Below are positions 18,948-27,883 of a DNA stretch of 64,000 nucleotides, one piece after another. The translations under genes were made by a program, and so were the position numbers. Positions within the stretch are counted from its first letter, which is position 1; each line of letters starts with the position of its first letter. Under the pieces are notes generated by a model. The model searched no databases, was not told the origin of the DNA, and saw only the letters and a list, made by a program, of their open reading frames with translations. Source of the stretch: Flavobacterium sp. SUN046 (GTDB lineage: Bacteria; Bacteroidota; Bacteroidia; Flavobacteriales; Flavobacteriaceae); assembly GCF_028867965.1 (NCBI RefSeq), contig NZ_JAPQNT010000003.1:186001-250000 (forward strand), written 5' to 3'.

Positions 18948-19757
18948 ATGACAGATTCAGAGAAATTAATTAAGCTCAAAGAACTTCTTCTTACTGAGGA
19001 TAGAGATTTTGCGCAAAATATTCTCGAAAAGCTTGATGAAATAGAAAGCACAATTAATACGCCAGATAAACTTTTAATGAAAGTTGATGGCATTATTAAC
19101 AAAAAACTGGAGACCTACACCGAAGAAATTCCAGATAAATTAGGACCGACAATCTCTCAAGCGTTATCATCAGAAATTAAAAATTCGCAAGATAAAGTTG
19201 TTGATATTCTGTTTCCAATAATTGGTAAAATGATTAAAAAATACATTCAGCAAGAGATGAAAGCCTTGTCGGATGCTATTAATAGTCAAATTCAGAATGC
19301 TTTTTCAGTTCGAGGTTTTAAACGCAAAGTAATGTCGAAATTTACTGGAGTATCAGAAGATAAAATGTTACTAGCTGAATTGAATGAACCTAAAATTGAA
19401 CAGATTTTTATTGTAGAAAAAGGCTCAGGTTTAATAATTTCTAGCGCATCTAGACAAGAAAGTATTGATGAAGATATGATTGCTGGAATGTTAACAGCAA
19501 TTAAAAGTTTCGTTGAAGATGCTTTCAAAAAAGAGCAACAAAGTTTAGAATTAATTCAGTACGAGTTGTTTGAAATTTATATTCAAAATTTTACAACCTA
19601 TTATTTTGCAGTTGTAATTTCTGGAGGGTTTAATACAGGTTTTAAAAATACATTAGAAAATAATTTATTTGATTTTGTTTCAGAAAACATGAAATCAGAT
19701 ACTATTGACAAAGAAAAAGTTACCTCTAAATTAATTGTTTTACTAAAAGATGATTAG
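18948..19757 (+). CDS. Roadblock/LC7-like protein partnered with a small GTPase
   Basis: A 269-residue protein. The N-terminal half is helical and includes LFPIIGKMIKKYIQQEMKAL (about residues 86-105) followed by VRGFKRKVMSKFTGVS. The C-terminal half (about 145-250) has the layout of a roadblock/LC7 fold: IEQIFIVEKGSGLIISSAS, DEDMIAGMLTAIKSFVEDAF, then strands ending YYFAVVISGG. From memory, longer bacterial proteins with this architecture carry a C-terminal OmpA-like domain, which is absent here. The stop overlaps the GTPase start by 8 nt. By analogy with MglB and MglA it may regulate the GTPase. Confidence 0.72.
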   Translation: MTDSEKLIKLKELLLTEDRDFAQNILEKLDEIESTINTPDKLLMKVDGIINKKLETYTEEIPDKLGPTISQALSSEIKNSQDKVVDILFPIIGKMIKKYIQQEMKALSDAINSQIQNAFSVRGFKRKVMSKFTGVSEDKMLLAELNEPKIEQIFIVEKGSGLIISSASRQESIDEDMIAGMLTAIKSFVEDAFKKEQQSLELIQYELFEIYIQNFTTYYFAVVISGGFNTGFKNTLENNLFDFVSENMKSDTIDKEKVTSKLIVLLKDD

Positions 19758-20244
19758 TTCTAAAAAAATAGTTTTAGTAGGGCATTTTGGCGTTGGTAAA
19801 TCTTCAATTATGAGAAGATTTGTTCAAGACACTTTTTCGGACAATTACACTGTTACAATTGGCGTTCATATTTTAAAAAAAGAGATTGTAATACAAGGTT
19901 TAAACTTAACTTTAATTATTTGGGATATTGAAGGAAAAGATGATATTCAAAAAGTTAGAAATTCCTATTTGCTTGGAACTTCTGGGTTTATATATGTAAT
20001 CGATCCAACTCGAGTTCAAACATTTGAACGATTTAATCAGGAAATAGATTTCTTAAAAATTAACTATCCAACAGCCAAAATAGTATCAGTAGCTAATAAA
20101 ATGGATGTAGTTGATCAGCTAGAATTCAAGAAAATATTGTCTCAAAAAATGATATCTATAGATTATTTTGCAAGCGCTAAAACAGGTAACGAAATAGAAA
20201 ATTTATTCCAATATTTAGCAATGAAAATAACACAAGATGTTTGA
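19750..20244 (+). CDS. Ras-superfamily small GTPase (Rab/MglA-like, bacterial)
   Basis: A 164-residue single-domain GTPase. G1 P-loop GHFGVGKSS is at 11-19. The switch I Thr is Thr36 in TVTIGV. G3 is DIEG at 59-62, G4 NKMD at 116-119 and G5 SAK at 142-144. The residue after G3, Gln61 in Ras, is Lys63, so intrinsic hydrolysis should be low or depend on another residue. There is no lipidation Cys at the C-terminus. It overlaps the roadblock-like gene and the kinase gene by 8 nt each, which implies translational coupling. Expected output is a GTP-controlled switch linked to the kinase; the cell process is unknown. Confidence 0.9.
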   Translation: MISSKKIVLVGHFGVGKSSIMRRFVQDTFSDNYTVTIGVHILKKEIVIQGLNLTLIIWDIEGKDDIQKVRNSYLLGTSGFIYVIDPTRVQTFERFNQEIDFLKINYPTAKIVSVANKMDVVDQLEFKKILSQKMISIDYFASAKTGNEIENLFQYLAMKITQDV

Positions 20245-21328
20245 GGAAATTAGAAATAAATACCTTTATAAAAGAACGCAAATTGTTGAACTCAATAAAA
20301 GCGGTATCATTCAAGCATCAGATGATTTAATTTATCCTATTAGAACTCAAACATCAATAACTGATTTTCATCCTTTTTTTGAAACTATCGTTTTATTAAT
20401 AGAACAAGAAAATAAAGATTTCACTTTTAGTTGTATTCACATTGATATTAATTCCAATCAAAAAATAATTGATGTTATATTCAACACAGGATCCAACCAA
20501 GTTCATCCTTTTCTGATATTTATTGATTTTACAGAACACTATAACAATTTTCAAAGTATTGCTCAAGAAAAAAATGAATCTGTATTAAGTTTTCATTTAT
20601 CTGAATTGAAGAATCAGCAATTGGAATCTGAAAAAAGTTTTAAGAATAAATTCCTTGCTAATGTTAGCCACGATTTAAAAACTCCATTAAGTGCTTCGCT
20701 TTGGTTTATTGCAATGTTAGAAAAAAGTGAGGTTACTGAACAACAAAGACAAATAATTGAATTATTAAAAGAAACAGCAACATTAGTAAAATCTTTAGTT
20801 GACGATATTTTAGATCTATCAAAAATTGAAGTTGGACAAATGGAACTTCAAATTGATGATTTTAATTTTATTGAGACTATTACTTTCATCGAGCAAATTA
20901 TTAAAGTTAAAGCCGAAGCTAAAAAATTAAATTTCATTTTAAAACAAACTTCGGATGTTCCTGAAATGATTAAAGGTGATAAAGTGCGCGTTATTCAAAT
21001 TTTGGTAAACTTGTTAGATAACGCAATAAAATTTACTAAAATTGGTACAGTAATACTTGAATTAGGTGCTGCTAAAATATCAAATCATACACTATTATTA
21101 AAAATAAAAGTCATCGATACAGGAATAGGAATTAATTCATCTAATAAAAGCGAAGCATTTCAAAGTTTTAAAAAACTTCATGATTCTAAAAAAATTGAAG
21201 GTTCAGGTTTAGGGTTATCAATTGTATCCAATTTAGTAAATCTAATGAATGGAAAAATAGATTACACATCAGAAGTTGGAGTAGGAACTACATTTGAAGT
21301 AGTATTGCCTTTTACTATTGATGCTTAA
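20237..21328 (+). CDS. Histidine kinase of the small-GTPase cluster, no membrane segments
   Basis: A 363-residue kinase. Residues 1-110 form a PAS-like sensory region without transmembrane helices. HisKA follows with phospho-acceptor His145 in NVSHDLKTP. The ATPase has the N-box NLLDNAIKFT (Asn262), G1 DTGIGI (294-299) and G2 GSGLGLSIV (322-330). All catalytic motifs are intact. No response regulator gene is next to it, so the phosphotransfer partner is elsewhere or absent. It is the last gene of the cluster, coupled to the GTPase by an 8-nt overlap and followed by a strong hairpin. Direct sensing of the GTPase state is an attractive but unproven model. Confidence 0.9.
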   Translation: MFEEIRNKYLYKRTQIVELNKSGIIQASDDLIYPIRTQTSITDFHPFFETIVLLIEQENKDFTFSCIHIDINSNQKIIDVIFNTGSNQVHPFLIFIDFTEHYNNFQSIAQEKNESVLSFHLSELKNQQLESEKSFKNKFLANVSHDLKTPLSASLWFIAMLEKSEVTEQQRQIIELLKETATLVKSLVDDILDLSKIEVGQMELQIDDFNFIETITFIEQIIKVKAEAKKLNFILKQTSDVPEMIKGDKVRVIQILVNLLDNAIKFTKIGTVILELGAAKISNHTLLLKIKVIDTGIGINSSNKSEAFQSFKKLHDSKKIEGSGLGLSIVSNLVNLMNGKIDYTSEVGVGTTFEVVLPFTIDA

Positions 21329-21335
21329 AACTAAA

Positions 21336-21370
21336 AAATCCAATTTCTCAAGTGGTAAGAAATTGGATTT
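21336..21370. terminator. Bidirectional terminator between the kinase and the TlpA-like gene
   Basis: Perfect 13-bp arms AAATCCAATTTCT and AGAAATTGGATTT with a 9-nt loop in the 63-bp convergent gap. T-rich sequence follows on both sides, so it can serve both genes. Confidence 0.75.
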
Positions 21371-21391
21371 AGTTTAATGTTACTAGAATTT

Positions 21392-22384
21392 TTATTTCAA
21401 TAAAGCTTCTAATTTTTCGGTTAATTTAGCATCCGATGGTCTTTCTGCATCTGCACTAACAACTTTTCCTTTAGGATCAATTAATATAAATCTTGGAATT
21501 GAGTTTATCCCAAATGATTGAATAAAAGTCGATGTCCAATTTTTATCAGCAAATAATTGAACTCCACCAAGTTCTTTATCAGTTACAAATTTTTTCCATT
21601 TTTCATAATCTTTGTCTTCATCTACCGATATACTTACAAATGTTATGTTTTTATCATGAAATTTTTCTTCAACTTTTTTCAAAGAAGGAATTTCGCCACG
21701 GCATGGTCCGCACCAAGTTGCCCATACATCAATGTAAACATATTTTCCTCTTAAATCTTCAAGTTTAGTTTTTCCACCAGCATGATTTACATAGTCAAAT
21801 GACGGTGCTACATTACCTTCAACATTTTTTAGTGCTTGCGCCGATTTGTATTCCATTTGCATTCCAAAAAATTCTTGCGTCATGTTTTTCTTAACTTGAG
21901 CTTTAAAATTGGCATCGAATTCACCTTTTTCTAATTTTTCAAAATCGGCTTTCTTTTTAACTTCAAATGCTTGATAAAATGAATCTTTATCTTTACTCAT
22001 GTTTTCAGTTGCAAAAACTTCGGTTTGTATAGAATGTTCAGCTAGAAAGTTATTTTCTCCAGATCCAATTCCTGTAAAAGAAAGAGTTTCGTCAAACTCT
22101 TTAGCATTCATTTTTAATTTTAAATCAAAACCTGGTTTTAAAAATAATTGTGCATATTCAGTACCGTCAAATAAAACATAAAAACCATCTTTAACGTCGA
22201 ACTTGTCAGAAAAAATGCCTTTTTTATCAATTTTAATTTCTTTAATAGTTTGATTTTTAGCGTCTTTTATATAAATAACGTCTCCGTTTCTATTGGCAAT
22301 ATCTGCCTGAAAACTAACATTGCCTTGAGAAAAACCAACGTTAGATAAAATAATAGCGAATAATGCGAAATACAATTTTCTCAT
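21392..22384 (-). CDS. Exported TlpA-like thioredoxin-fold protein with N-terminal DUF4369-type region
   Basis: A 330-residue protein with a signal peptide ending GFSQ. The first about 100 mature residues are strand-rich (VIYIKDAKNQTIKEIKIDKKG) and match the layout of the N-terminal domain common in Bacteroidota TlpA-like proteins. The C-terminal thioredoxin domain has WATWCGPC with the redox pair in WCGPC at 224-228 and the cis-Pro motif in NSIPRFILID. It should work as a periplasmic thiol-disulfide reductase. It is a single gene facing the kinase cluster. Confidence 0.9.
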   Translation of the reverse strand: MRKLYFALFAIILSNVGFSQGNVSFQADIANRNGDVIYIKDAKNQTIKEIKIDKKGIFSDKFDVKDGFYVLFDGTEYAQLFLKPGFDLKLKMNAKEFDETLSFTGIGSGENNFLAEHSIQTEVFATENMSKDKDSFYQAFEVKKKADFEKLEKGEFDANFKAQVKKNMTQEFFGMQMEYKSAQALKNVEGNVAPSFDYVNHAGGKTKLEDLRGKYVYIDVWATWCGPCRGEIPSLKKVEEKFHDKNITFVSISVDEDKDYEKWKKFVTDKELGGVQLFADKNWTSTFIQSFGINSIPRFILIDPKGKVVSADAERPSDAKLTEKLEALLK

Positions 22385-22500
22385 AAATTATAGATTTAAT
22401 TTTTAATGGAATTCAAATATAGGTTTTTTCTTTATTGAAAATAAAAACATTAACATAAATTTCAATTACGTTTTACCTTATATAATTGATTTAAGTTTTT

Positions 22501-22508
22501 TACTTTTG
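22501..22508 (+). promoter_or_regulatory. Candidate -7 box of aspS
   Basis: TACTTTTG matches TAnnTTTG and ends 16 nt before the aspS ATG. The -33 element is not convincing, so only the -7 box is called. Confidence 0.45.
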
Positions 22509-22524
22509 CAAAAATTTTATTCCA

Positions 22525-24276
22525 ATGTATAGAAGTCATAATTGTGGTGAATTAAATGCCTCAAACATAAATCAAGAAGTTACACTTGCCGGTTGGGTTC
22601 AAAAATCAAGAGATAAAGGATTCATGAATTGGGTTGATTTGCGTGACCGTTATGGAATCACACAATTATTATTTGACGAAAGTCGTTCAGAAAAATCAGT
22701 TTTTGAATTGGCTAAAACTTTAGGAAGAGAATTTGTAGTTCAAGTAAAAGGAACTGTAATTGAGCGTGAAGCTAAAAATAAAAACATTGCAACTGGTGAA
22801 ATTGAAATTTTAGTTAAAGAAATGACAATTTTAAATGCTGCATTAACACCACCTTTTACAATTGAAGACGAAACTGATGGCGGTGAAGATATTAGAATGA
22901 AATACCGTTACTTGGATATTCGTAGAAATCCGGTTAAAAATTCCTTGCTTTTTCGTCATAAAGTAGCAATGGAAGTTCGTAAATATTTATCCGATTTAGA
23001 TTTTTGCGAAGTTGAAACTCCTTATTTAATCAAATCAACTCCCGAAGGCGCAAGAGATTTTGTAGTTCCAAGTAGAATGAACGAAGGACAATTTTATGCC
23101 TTACCACAATCGCCACAAACCTTCAAACAATTATTGATGGTTGGCGGAATGGATAAATATTTTCAAATAGTAAAATGTTTCCGTGACGAAGATTTACGTG
23201 CCGACAGACAACCTGAGTTTACACAAATCGATTGCGAAATGGCATTTGTAGAACAAGAAGATATTTTAAATGTATTTGAAGGTTTGACAAGACATTTACT
23301 AAAAGAAATAAAAGGCATTGAAGTAGAAAAGTTTCCAAGAATCACTTACGATTATGCCATGAAAACGTATGGAAATGACAAACCAGACATTCGTTTTGAT
23401 ATGAAATTTGGTGAGTTGAATGAAGTAGCACAACATAAAGAGTTTCCAGTTTTCAATGCTGCTGAATTAGTTGTTGGAATTGCAGCTCCAAATTGTGCAA
23501 CTTACACTCGTAAAGAAATTGATGCATTAATTGACTGGGTAAAACGTCCACAAGTTGGTGCGTCCGGAATGGTTCATGTAAAATGTGAAGCCGATGGAAC
23601 TTATAAATCATCCGTAGATAAATTTTACGATCAAGAGGATTTGAAAAAATGGGCAGCAATAACTGGCGCAAAAGCTGGCGATATGATTTTTGTGCTTTCA
23701 GGTCCAGCAGATAAAACTAGAACGCAACTTTCAGCTCTAAGAATGGAATTAGCAACTAGATTAGGTTTAAGAAATCCAGCTGAATTTGCACCATTATGGG
23801 TTGTAGATTTTCCTTTATTAGAATTGGATGAAGAATCAGGAAGATGGCACGCAATGCACCATCCGTTTACTTCTCCAAAACCAGAAGATATGGATTTATT
23901 AGCAACCAATCCAGGAAAAGTTCGTGCTAATGCTTATGATATGGTTTTGAACGGAAACGAAATTGGTGGTGGTTCTATCAGAATTCACGATAAAGAAACA
24001 CAACAATTAATGTTCAAATATTTAGGATTTACACCTGAACAAGCCAAAGAACAATTTGGATTTTTGATGGATGCATTCCAATTTGGTGCACCTCCACATG
24101 GCGGTTTAGCATTTGGATTAGACAGATTAGTTGCTATTCTTGGCGGACAAGAAACAATCCGAGATTTTATTGCTTTTCCAAAAAATAATTCAGGACGTGA
24201 TGTTATGATTGACGCTCCATCGGTAATTGATGATGCTCAATTGAAAGAATTACATATTAAAGTTGAATTGAAGTAA
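22525..24276 (+). CDS. aspS: Aspartyl-tRNA synthetase
   Basis: A 583-residue class II synthetase of the bacterial type. It has an N-terminal anticodon-binding OB domain ([22 protein letters not shown], about 22-43), motif 2 ([19 protein letters not shown]) near residue 217, a GAD-type insertion in the middle, and motif 3 [19 protein letters not shown] near the C-terminus. No sign of the archaeal short form. Single gene with its own terminator. Confidence 0.97.
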   Translation: MYRSHNCGELNASNINQEVTLAGWVQKSRDKGFMNWVDLRDRYGITQLLFDESRSEKSVFELAKTLGREFVVQVKGTVIEREAKNKNIATGEIEILVKEMTILNAALTPPFTIEDETDGGEDIRMKYRYLDIRRNPVKNSLLFRHKVAMEVRKYLSDLDFCEVETPYLIKSTPEGARDFVVPSRMNEGQFYALPQSPQTFKQLLMVGGMDKYFQIVKCFRDEDLRADRQPEFTQIDCEMAFVEQEDILNVFEGLTRHLLKEIKGIEVEKFPRITYDYAMKTYGNDKPDIRFDMKFGELNEVAQHKEFPVFNAAELVVGIAAPNCATYTRKEIDALIDWVKRPQVGASGMVHVKCEADGTYKSSVDKFYDQEDLKKWAAITGAKAGDMIFVLSGPADKTRTQLSALRMELATRLGLRNPAEFAPLWVVDFPLLELDEESGRWHAMHHPFTSPKPEDMDLLATNPGKVRANAYDMVLNGNEIGGGSIRIHDKETQQLMFKYLGFTPEQAKEQFGFLMDAFQFGAPPHGGLAFGLDRLVAILGGQETIRDFIAFPKNNSGRDVMIDAPSVIDDAQLKELHIKVELK

Positions 24277-24304
24277 TTAATATCAAATTCGCAAAGAACT
24301 AATA

Positions 24305-24342
24305 AACAACTATTTAAAAATTCATAAATAGTTGTTTTTTTT
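24305..24342 (+). terminator. Terminator of aspS
   Basis: A 12-bp stem AACAACTATTTA / TAAATAGTTGTT followed by a run of T residues, 28 nt after the aspS stop. Confidence 0.8.
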
Positions 24343-24438
24343 ATTTCTATTTTCGATATAATTCAAATATTTATCTGAAAATCATTATATTAGAATCGTG
24401 AATTAAGATAAAAATTTTAACTTTTTATTTAATTTTTG

Positions 24439-24468
24439 TTTGCTATGTCAGAAATAAGTATATCTTTG
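24439..24468 (+). promoter_or_regulatory. Promoter of the cold-shock gene
   Basis: TTTG at 24439-24442, an 18-nt spacer, then TATCTTTG at 24461-24468 fit both Bacteroidota promoter elements. The start site would be near 24474, giving a short leader of about 24 nt, not the long structured leader known from E. coli cspA. Confidence 0.65.
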
Positions 24469-24497
24469 ACCATTATTAATAATTATTATTACACACA

Positions 24498-24698
24498 ATG
24501 CGCACAGGAACAGTTAAATTTTTCAATGAATCAAAAGGTTACGGATTCATTACAGATGATGAAAATGGAAAAGACATTTTCGTTCACGCAACAGGTTTAA
24601 AAGCTGAATCACTTAACGAAGGTGATAAAGTTACATTTGAAGAAGAAGAAGGTAGAAAAGGTAAAGTTGCTGCTCAAGTAGTAGTTATCGAAGACTAA
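24498..24698 (+). CDS. Cold-shock domain protein
   Basis: A 66-residue single cold-shock domain that binds single-stranded RNA or DNA. RNP1 is KGYGFI at about residues 13-18 and RNP2 is DIFVHA at about 27-32. The acidic insert TFEEEEGRKGK is typical of Csp proteins. Monocistronic between two strong terminators. Confidence 0.95.
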   Translation: MRTGTVKFFNESKGYGFITDDENGKDIFVHATGLKAESLNEGDKVTFEEEEGRKGKVAAQVVVIED

Positions 24699-24729
24699 TA
24701 TATATTATTTTTTGAATACCTAAATGGTT

Positions 24730-24763
24730 AAACGCTCTGAAATTTCAGAGCGTTTTTTTTATT
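24730..24763 (+). terminator. Terminator of the cold-shock gene
   Basis: AAACGCTCTGAAA is followed directly by its exact reverse complement TTTCAGAGCGTTT, then more T residues. It separates the cold-shock gene from the nuo operon. Confidence 0.85.
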
Positions 24764-24838
24764 TCTATGATTTCTATTTAGAATTGGTTTAAATAAGTCT
24801 TTTTAAGCAATAAATAACAAACGTTTATCTTTTGATTT

Positions 24839-24868
24839 TTGAGATTTAAATAATGCAATGTATATTTG
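24839..24868 (+). promoter_or_regulatory. Promoter of the nuo (complex I) operon
   Basis: TTG at 24839-24841 within a T-rich stretch, a 19-nt spacer and TATATTTG at 24861-24868 match the Bacteroidota consensus well. Predicted start near 24874, about 30 nt before nuoA. As the only clear promoter before the gene series, it probably drives all subunits. Confidence 0.65.
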
Positions 24869-24902
24869 TGGCTATTTTATAAAAGTCTAAATTTTTAGCG
24901 CT

Positions 24903-25268
24903 ATGCAATCTACTCAACATGATTTTTTACCAATCCTTATGCAAGCTGGTTTAGCAGTCGGATTTGTTGTTGCAACTATTATAGGTTCAAGCTTTTTGGG
25001 TCCAAAAAGACATTCTCAAAATAAAGATAAAAACTTTGAATGTGGAATTGAATCTGTTGGAAATGCTAGAATTCCGTTTTCTGTAAAATATTTCCTAGTA
25101 GCTATTCTTTTTGTGCTTTTTGACGTTGAGGTTATTTTTTTATATCCTTGGGCAGTTAATTTTAAGGAATTAGGAATGAACGGAATGATTAAAATGGTTA
25201 TCTTTATGCTGTTACTTTTAGTTGGTTTCTTCTATATAATCAAGAAGAAAGCACTAGAATGGGAATAA
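24903..25268 (+). CDS. nuoA: NADH-quinone oxidoreductase subunit A
   Basis: A 121-residue membrane subunit with three transmembrane helices. The conserved loop KNFECGIESVGNARIPFSVKYFLVA is followed by FDVEVIFLYPWA, the classic NuoA signature. It opens the complex I operon behind a good promoter. The complex couples NADH oxidation and quinone reduction to proton translocation across the cytoplasmic membrane. Confidence 0.96.
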   Translation: MQSTQHDFLPILMQAGLAVGFVVATIIGSSFLGPKRHSQNKDKNFECGIESVGNARIPFSVKYFLVAILFVLFDVEVIFLYPWAVNFKELGMNGMIKMVIFMLLLLVGFFYIIKKKALEWE

Positions 25269-25304
25269 TAAATTAAACAAATAGACTTTGATATAATACT
25301 AATT

Positions 25305-25850
25305 ATGGCTGATTCTAAAATAAATATGGTCGCTCCGCCAGAAGGAGTTTCAGGTGAAGGTTTCTTTGCAACCAAACTAAATGATGTTGTTGGAATGGCT
25401 CGTGCTAATTCACTTTGGCCTTTACCGTTTGCAACTTCTTGTTGCGGAATTGAATTCATGGCAACAATGGCATCACATTACGATTTAGCTCGTTTCGGTT
25501 CTGAACGCGTGAGTTTTTCTCCTCGTCAAGCGGATATGCTAATGGTAATGGGAACTATTTCTAAAAAAATGGCTCCGATTTTACGTCAAGTTTACGAACA
25601 AATGTCGGAACCTCGTTGGGTGATTTCAGTTGGAGCTTGTGCCTGTTCAGGTGGAGTTTTTGATACGTATTCAGTACTTCAAGGAATTGATAAAGTAATT
25701 CCAGTTGATGTTTATGTGCCGGGATGTCCACCAAGACCAGAACAAATTGTAGATGGCGTTATGCAACTACAAGAATTGGTAAGAAACGAATCGGTTCGCC
25801 GAAGAAATTCACCAGAATATAAAGAATTATTAGCTTCTTACAACCTATAA
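25305..25850 (+). CDS. nuoB: NADH-quinone oxidoreductase subunit B
   Basis: A 181-residue peripheral subunit that holds iron-sulfur cluster N2, next to the quinone site. The ligands are visible in CCGIEF (adjacent Cys pair), GACACSGG and GCPPRPE. It is 2 nt short of touching nuoC. Length is normal for a NuoB without extension. Confidence 0.97.
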   Translation: MADSKINMVAPPEGVSGEGFFATKLNDVVGMARANSLWPLPFATSCCGIEFMATMASHYDLARFGSERVSFSPRQADMLMVMGTISKKMAPILRQVYEQMSEPRWVISVGACACSGGVFDTYSVLQGIDKVIPVDVYVPGCPPRPEQIVDGVMQLQELVRNESVRRRNSPEYKELLASYNL

Positions 25851-25851
25851 T

Positions 25852-26370
25852 ATGGCTTTAGAAACTGCTCAAATACAAGAAAAAATGTCTCAAAAATTCG
25901 GAAATAAAGTGCTGAATTTTGAAATGCAACGCGATATTTTTTCATTCGAAGCTACTCCAGATGCAATTCACGAAGTAATCCGCATCTTAAAAGTAGACGA
26001 AGATTTAAATTTTCATTTCTTAACTGATTTAGCTGGAATTCATTTTCCAGATAATGATGATGAACATCAATTTTCAATTGTATATCATTTGCACAATTGG
26101 ATTGAAAATGTTAGAATCAGAGTTAGAACCTATTTACCAGAAAATCCGGAAGTAACAACAATTACTGATTTATTTTTGTGTGCAAACTGGATGGAAAGAG
26201 AGGCTTGGGATTTTTACGGAATTAACTTTATTGGTCATCCACAATTAAAACGAATTTTAAACATGGATGAAATGGTTTCTCATCCAATGCGAAAAGAATT
26301 CCCAATGGAAGATAGCGGAAGAACCGATAAAGATGATCGTTTTTTTGGAAGAACAACAACAAATTGTTAG
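25852..26370 (+). CDS. nuoC: NADH-quinone oxidoreductase subunit C
   Basis: A 172-residue soluble subunit of the connecting module, separate from NuoD (no CD fusion). The C-terminal signature is EREAWDFYGINFIGHPQLKR, followed by HPMRKEFP. The stop is 2 nt before an extra small gene that intervenes before nuoD. Confidence 0.95.
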   Translation: MALETAQIQEKMSQKFGNKVLNFEMQRDIFSFEATPDAIHEVIRILKVDEDLNFHFLTDLAGIHFPDNDDEHQFSIVYHLHNWIENVRIRVRTYLPENPEVTTITDLFLCANWMEREAWDFYGINFIGHPQLKRILNMDEMVSHPMRKEFPMEDSGRTDKDDRFFGRTTTNC

Positions 26371-26372
26371 CT

Positions 26373-26552
26373 ATGAATCAAACAAAAATTATTAAATTTA
26401 TTGTAATCAGTAACTTAATATTTTTGATTGTAAATTTATATAGCTATTCCAAAAGTGATTATAATAATAAGCTTCTGCTAATTTTAGGAAATTTATTAAT
26501 AATAATTTTGGGAATATATAAATTAAAAAAAAATAGTATAATTAATTCATGA
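26373..26552 (+). CDS. Small two-helix membrane protein inserted between nuoC and nuoD
   Basis: A 59-residue ORF from the ATG at 26373 (an in-frame TTG lies at 26364). Two hydrophobic helices are clear: IIKFIVISNLIFLIVNLYSY and LLLILGNLLIIILGIYKL, with a short charged loop KSDYNNK and a basic tail KLKKNS. It starts 2 nt after the nuoC stop and overlaps the nuoD start as ATGA, so translation is probably coupled. I know no complex I subunit of this form. It could be an accessory or assembly protein, or a recent insertion that keeps the operon in register. Confidence 0.6.
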   Translation: MNQTKIIKFIVISNLIFLIVNLYSYSKSDYNNKLLLILGNLLIIILGIYKLKKNSIINS

Positions 26553-27802
26553 CTGAAAAAAATAGAATGTCAGACTTATTATTATTACCAGAGCATCGAT
26601 ATGCTAAAGTTATAGAACAAACTCGCAACGAAGACGGAAGCGAGCTTTCTATATTGAATTTAGGACCAACGCATCCTGCAACGCATGGAATTTTTCAAAA
26701 TATCCTATTAATGGATGGTGAACGAATTCTTGATGCAGAACCCACAATTGGTTATATTCATAGAGCTTTCGAAAAAATTGCCGAAAACCGTCCGTTTTAT
26801 CAAATCAATGTTTTGACTGATCGTATGAACTATTGTTCGTCACCAATCAACAATATGGCTTGGTGGATGACTGTCGAAAAATTATTAGAAATTGAAGTTC
26901 CAAAACGTGCTCAATATTTAAGAGTAATCGTAATGGAATTGGCTCGTATTACAGACCATTTAATTTGTAACTCAATTCTTGGTGTTGATACCGGAGCGTA
27001 TACAGGCTTCCTTTACGTATTCCAATTTAGAGAAAAAGTATACGAAATCTACGAAGAAATTTGTGGTGCTCGTTTAACAACAAATATGGGAAGAATTGGT
27101 GGTTTTGAAAGAGATTGGTCAGATGCAGCATTCGAAAAATTAAATGTTTTTCTAGAAGATTTTCCAATAGCTTGGAAAGAATTTGAAAACCTTTTCGAAA
27201 GAAATAGAATTTTTATCGACAGAACTGTTAATGTTGGTGGAATTACTGCTGAAAAAGCAATGCAATATGGTTTCACCGGCCCAAATTTACGTGCAGCCGG
27301 AATTGATTATGATGTTAGAAAAGCAGCTCCGTATTCCTCTTACGAAGATTTTGAATTTGATGTTCCAGTAGGAAAATCAGGTGATACTTATGATAGATTT
27401 TGTGTTCGTAATGCCGAAGTTTGGGAAAGTTTAAGCATTATTAAACAAGCTTTAGCAAAATTACCAGAAGGCCCAATTCATGCCGATGTTCCTGATTATT
27501 ATTTGCCTCCAAAAGAAGATGTGTATCACAACATGGAAAGTTTGATTTATCACTTTAAAATTGTGATGGGTGAAGTTCCTGTTCCAGTTGCAGAAATTTA
27601 TCATGCTGTGGAAGGCGGAAACGGAGAATTAGGATTTTATTTAGTAACTGATGGAAGTCGTACACCTTATCGATTGAAATTTAGAAGACCATGTTTTGTA
27701 TATTATCAAGCTTATACCGATATGATTAAAGGCGGAATGTTATCTGATGCCATCGTGATTTTATCAAGTTTAAATGTAATTGCAGGCGAATTAGACGCTT
27801 AA
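26549..27802 (+). CDS. nuoD: NADH-quinone oxidoreductase subunit D
   Basis: A 417-residue 49-kDa-type subunit that lines the quinone-binding cavity with NuoB. LGPTHPATHGIFQN near residue 37 carries the family His residues. RMNYCSSPINNMAWW and the C-terminal DGSRTPYRLKFRRPCF block complete the signature. The start overlaps the preceding small membrane gene by 4 nt; a second Met (MSDLLLLPEH) lies six codons in. Confidence 0.96.
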   Translation: MTEKNRMSDLLLLPEHRYAKVIEQTRNEDGSELSILNLGPTHPATHGIFQNILLMDGERILDAEPTIGYIHRAFEKIAENRPFYQINVLTDRMNYCSSPINNMAWWMTVEKLLEIEVPKRAQYLRVIVMELARITDHLICNSILGVDTGAYTGFLYVFQFREKVYEIYEEICGARLTTNMGRIGGFERDWSDAAFEKLNVFLEDFPIAWKEFENLFERNRIFIDRTVNVGGITAEKAMQYGFTGPNLRAAGIDYDVRKAAPYSSYEDFEFDVPVGKSGDTYDRFCVRNAEVWESLSIIKQALAKLPEGPIHADVPDYYLPPKEDVYHNMESLIYHFKIVMGEVPVPVAEIYHAVEGGNGELGFYLVTDGSRTPYRLKFRRPCFVYYQAYTDMIKGGMLSDAIVILSSLNVIAGELDA

Positions 27803-27883
27803 TAACTAAAAGATTGCAGAATAAAGATTTTAGAATTCAGATTGAAAAATTTAATATCTAAAATTTAATATCTAAAATTAGAA
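27803..27883. repeat. AT-rich tandem spacer between nuoD and nuoE
   Basis: Contains ATTTAATATCTAAA repeated twice in tandem (period about 15) plus a further partial copy. Unusual for an operon otherwise packed to within a few bases. Confidence 0.5.
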
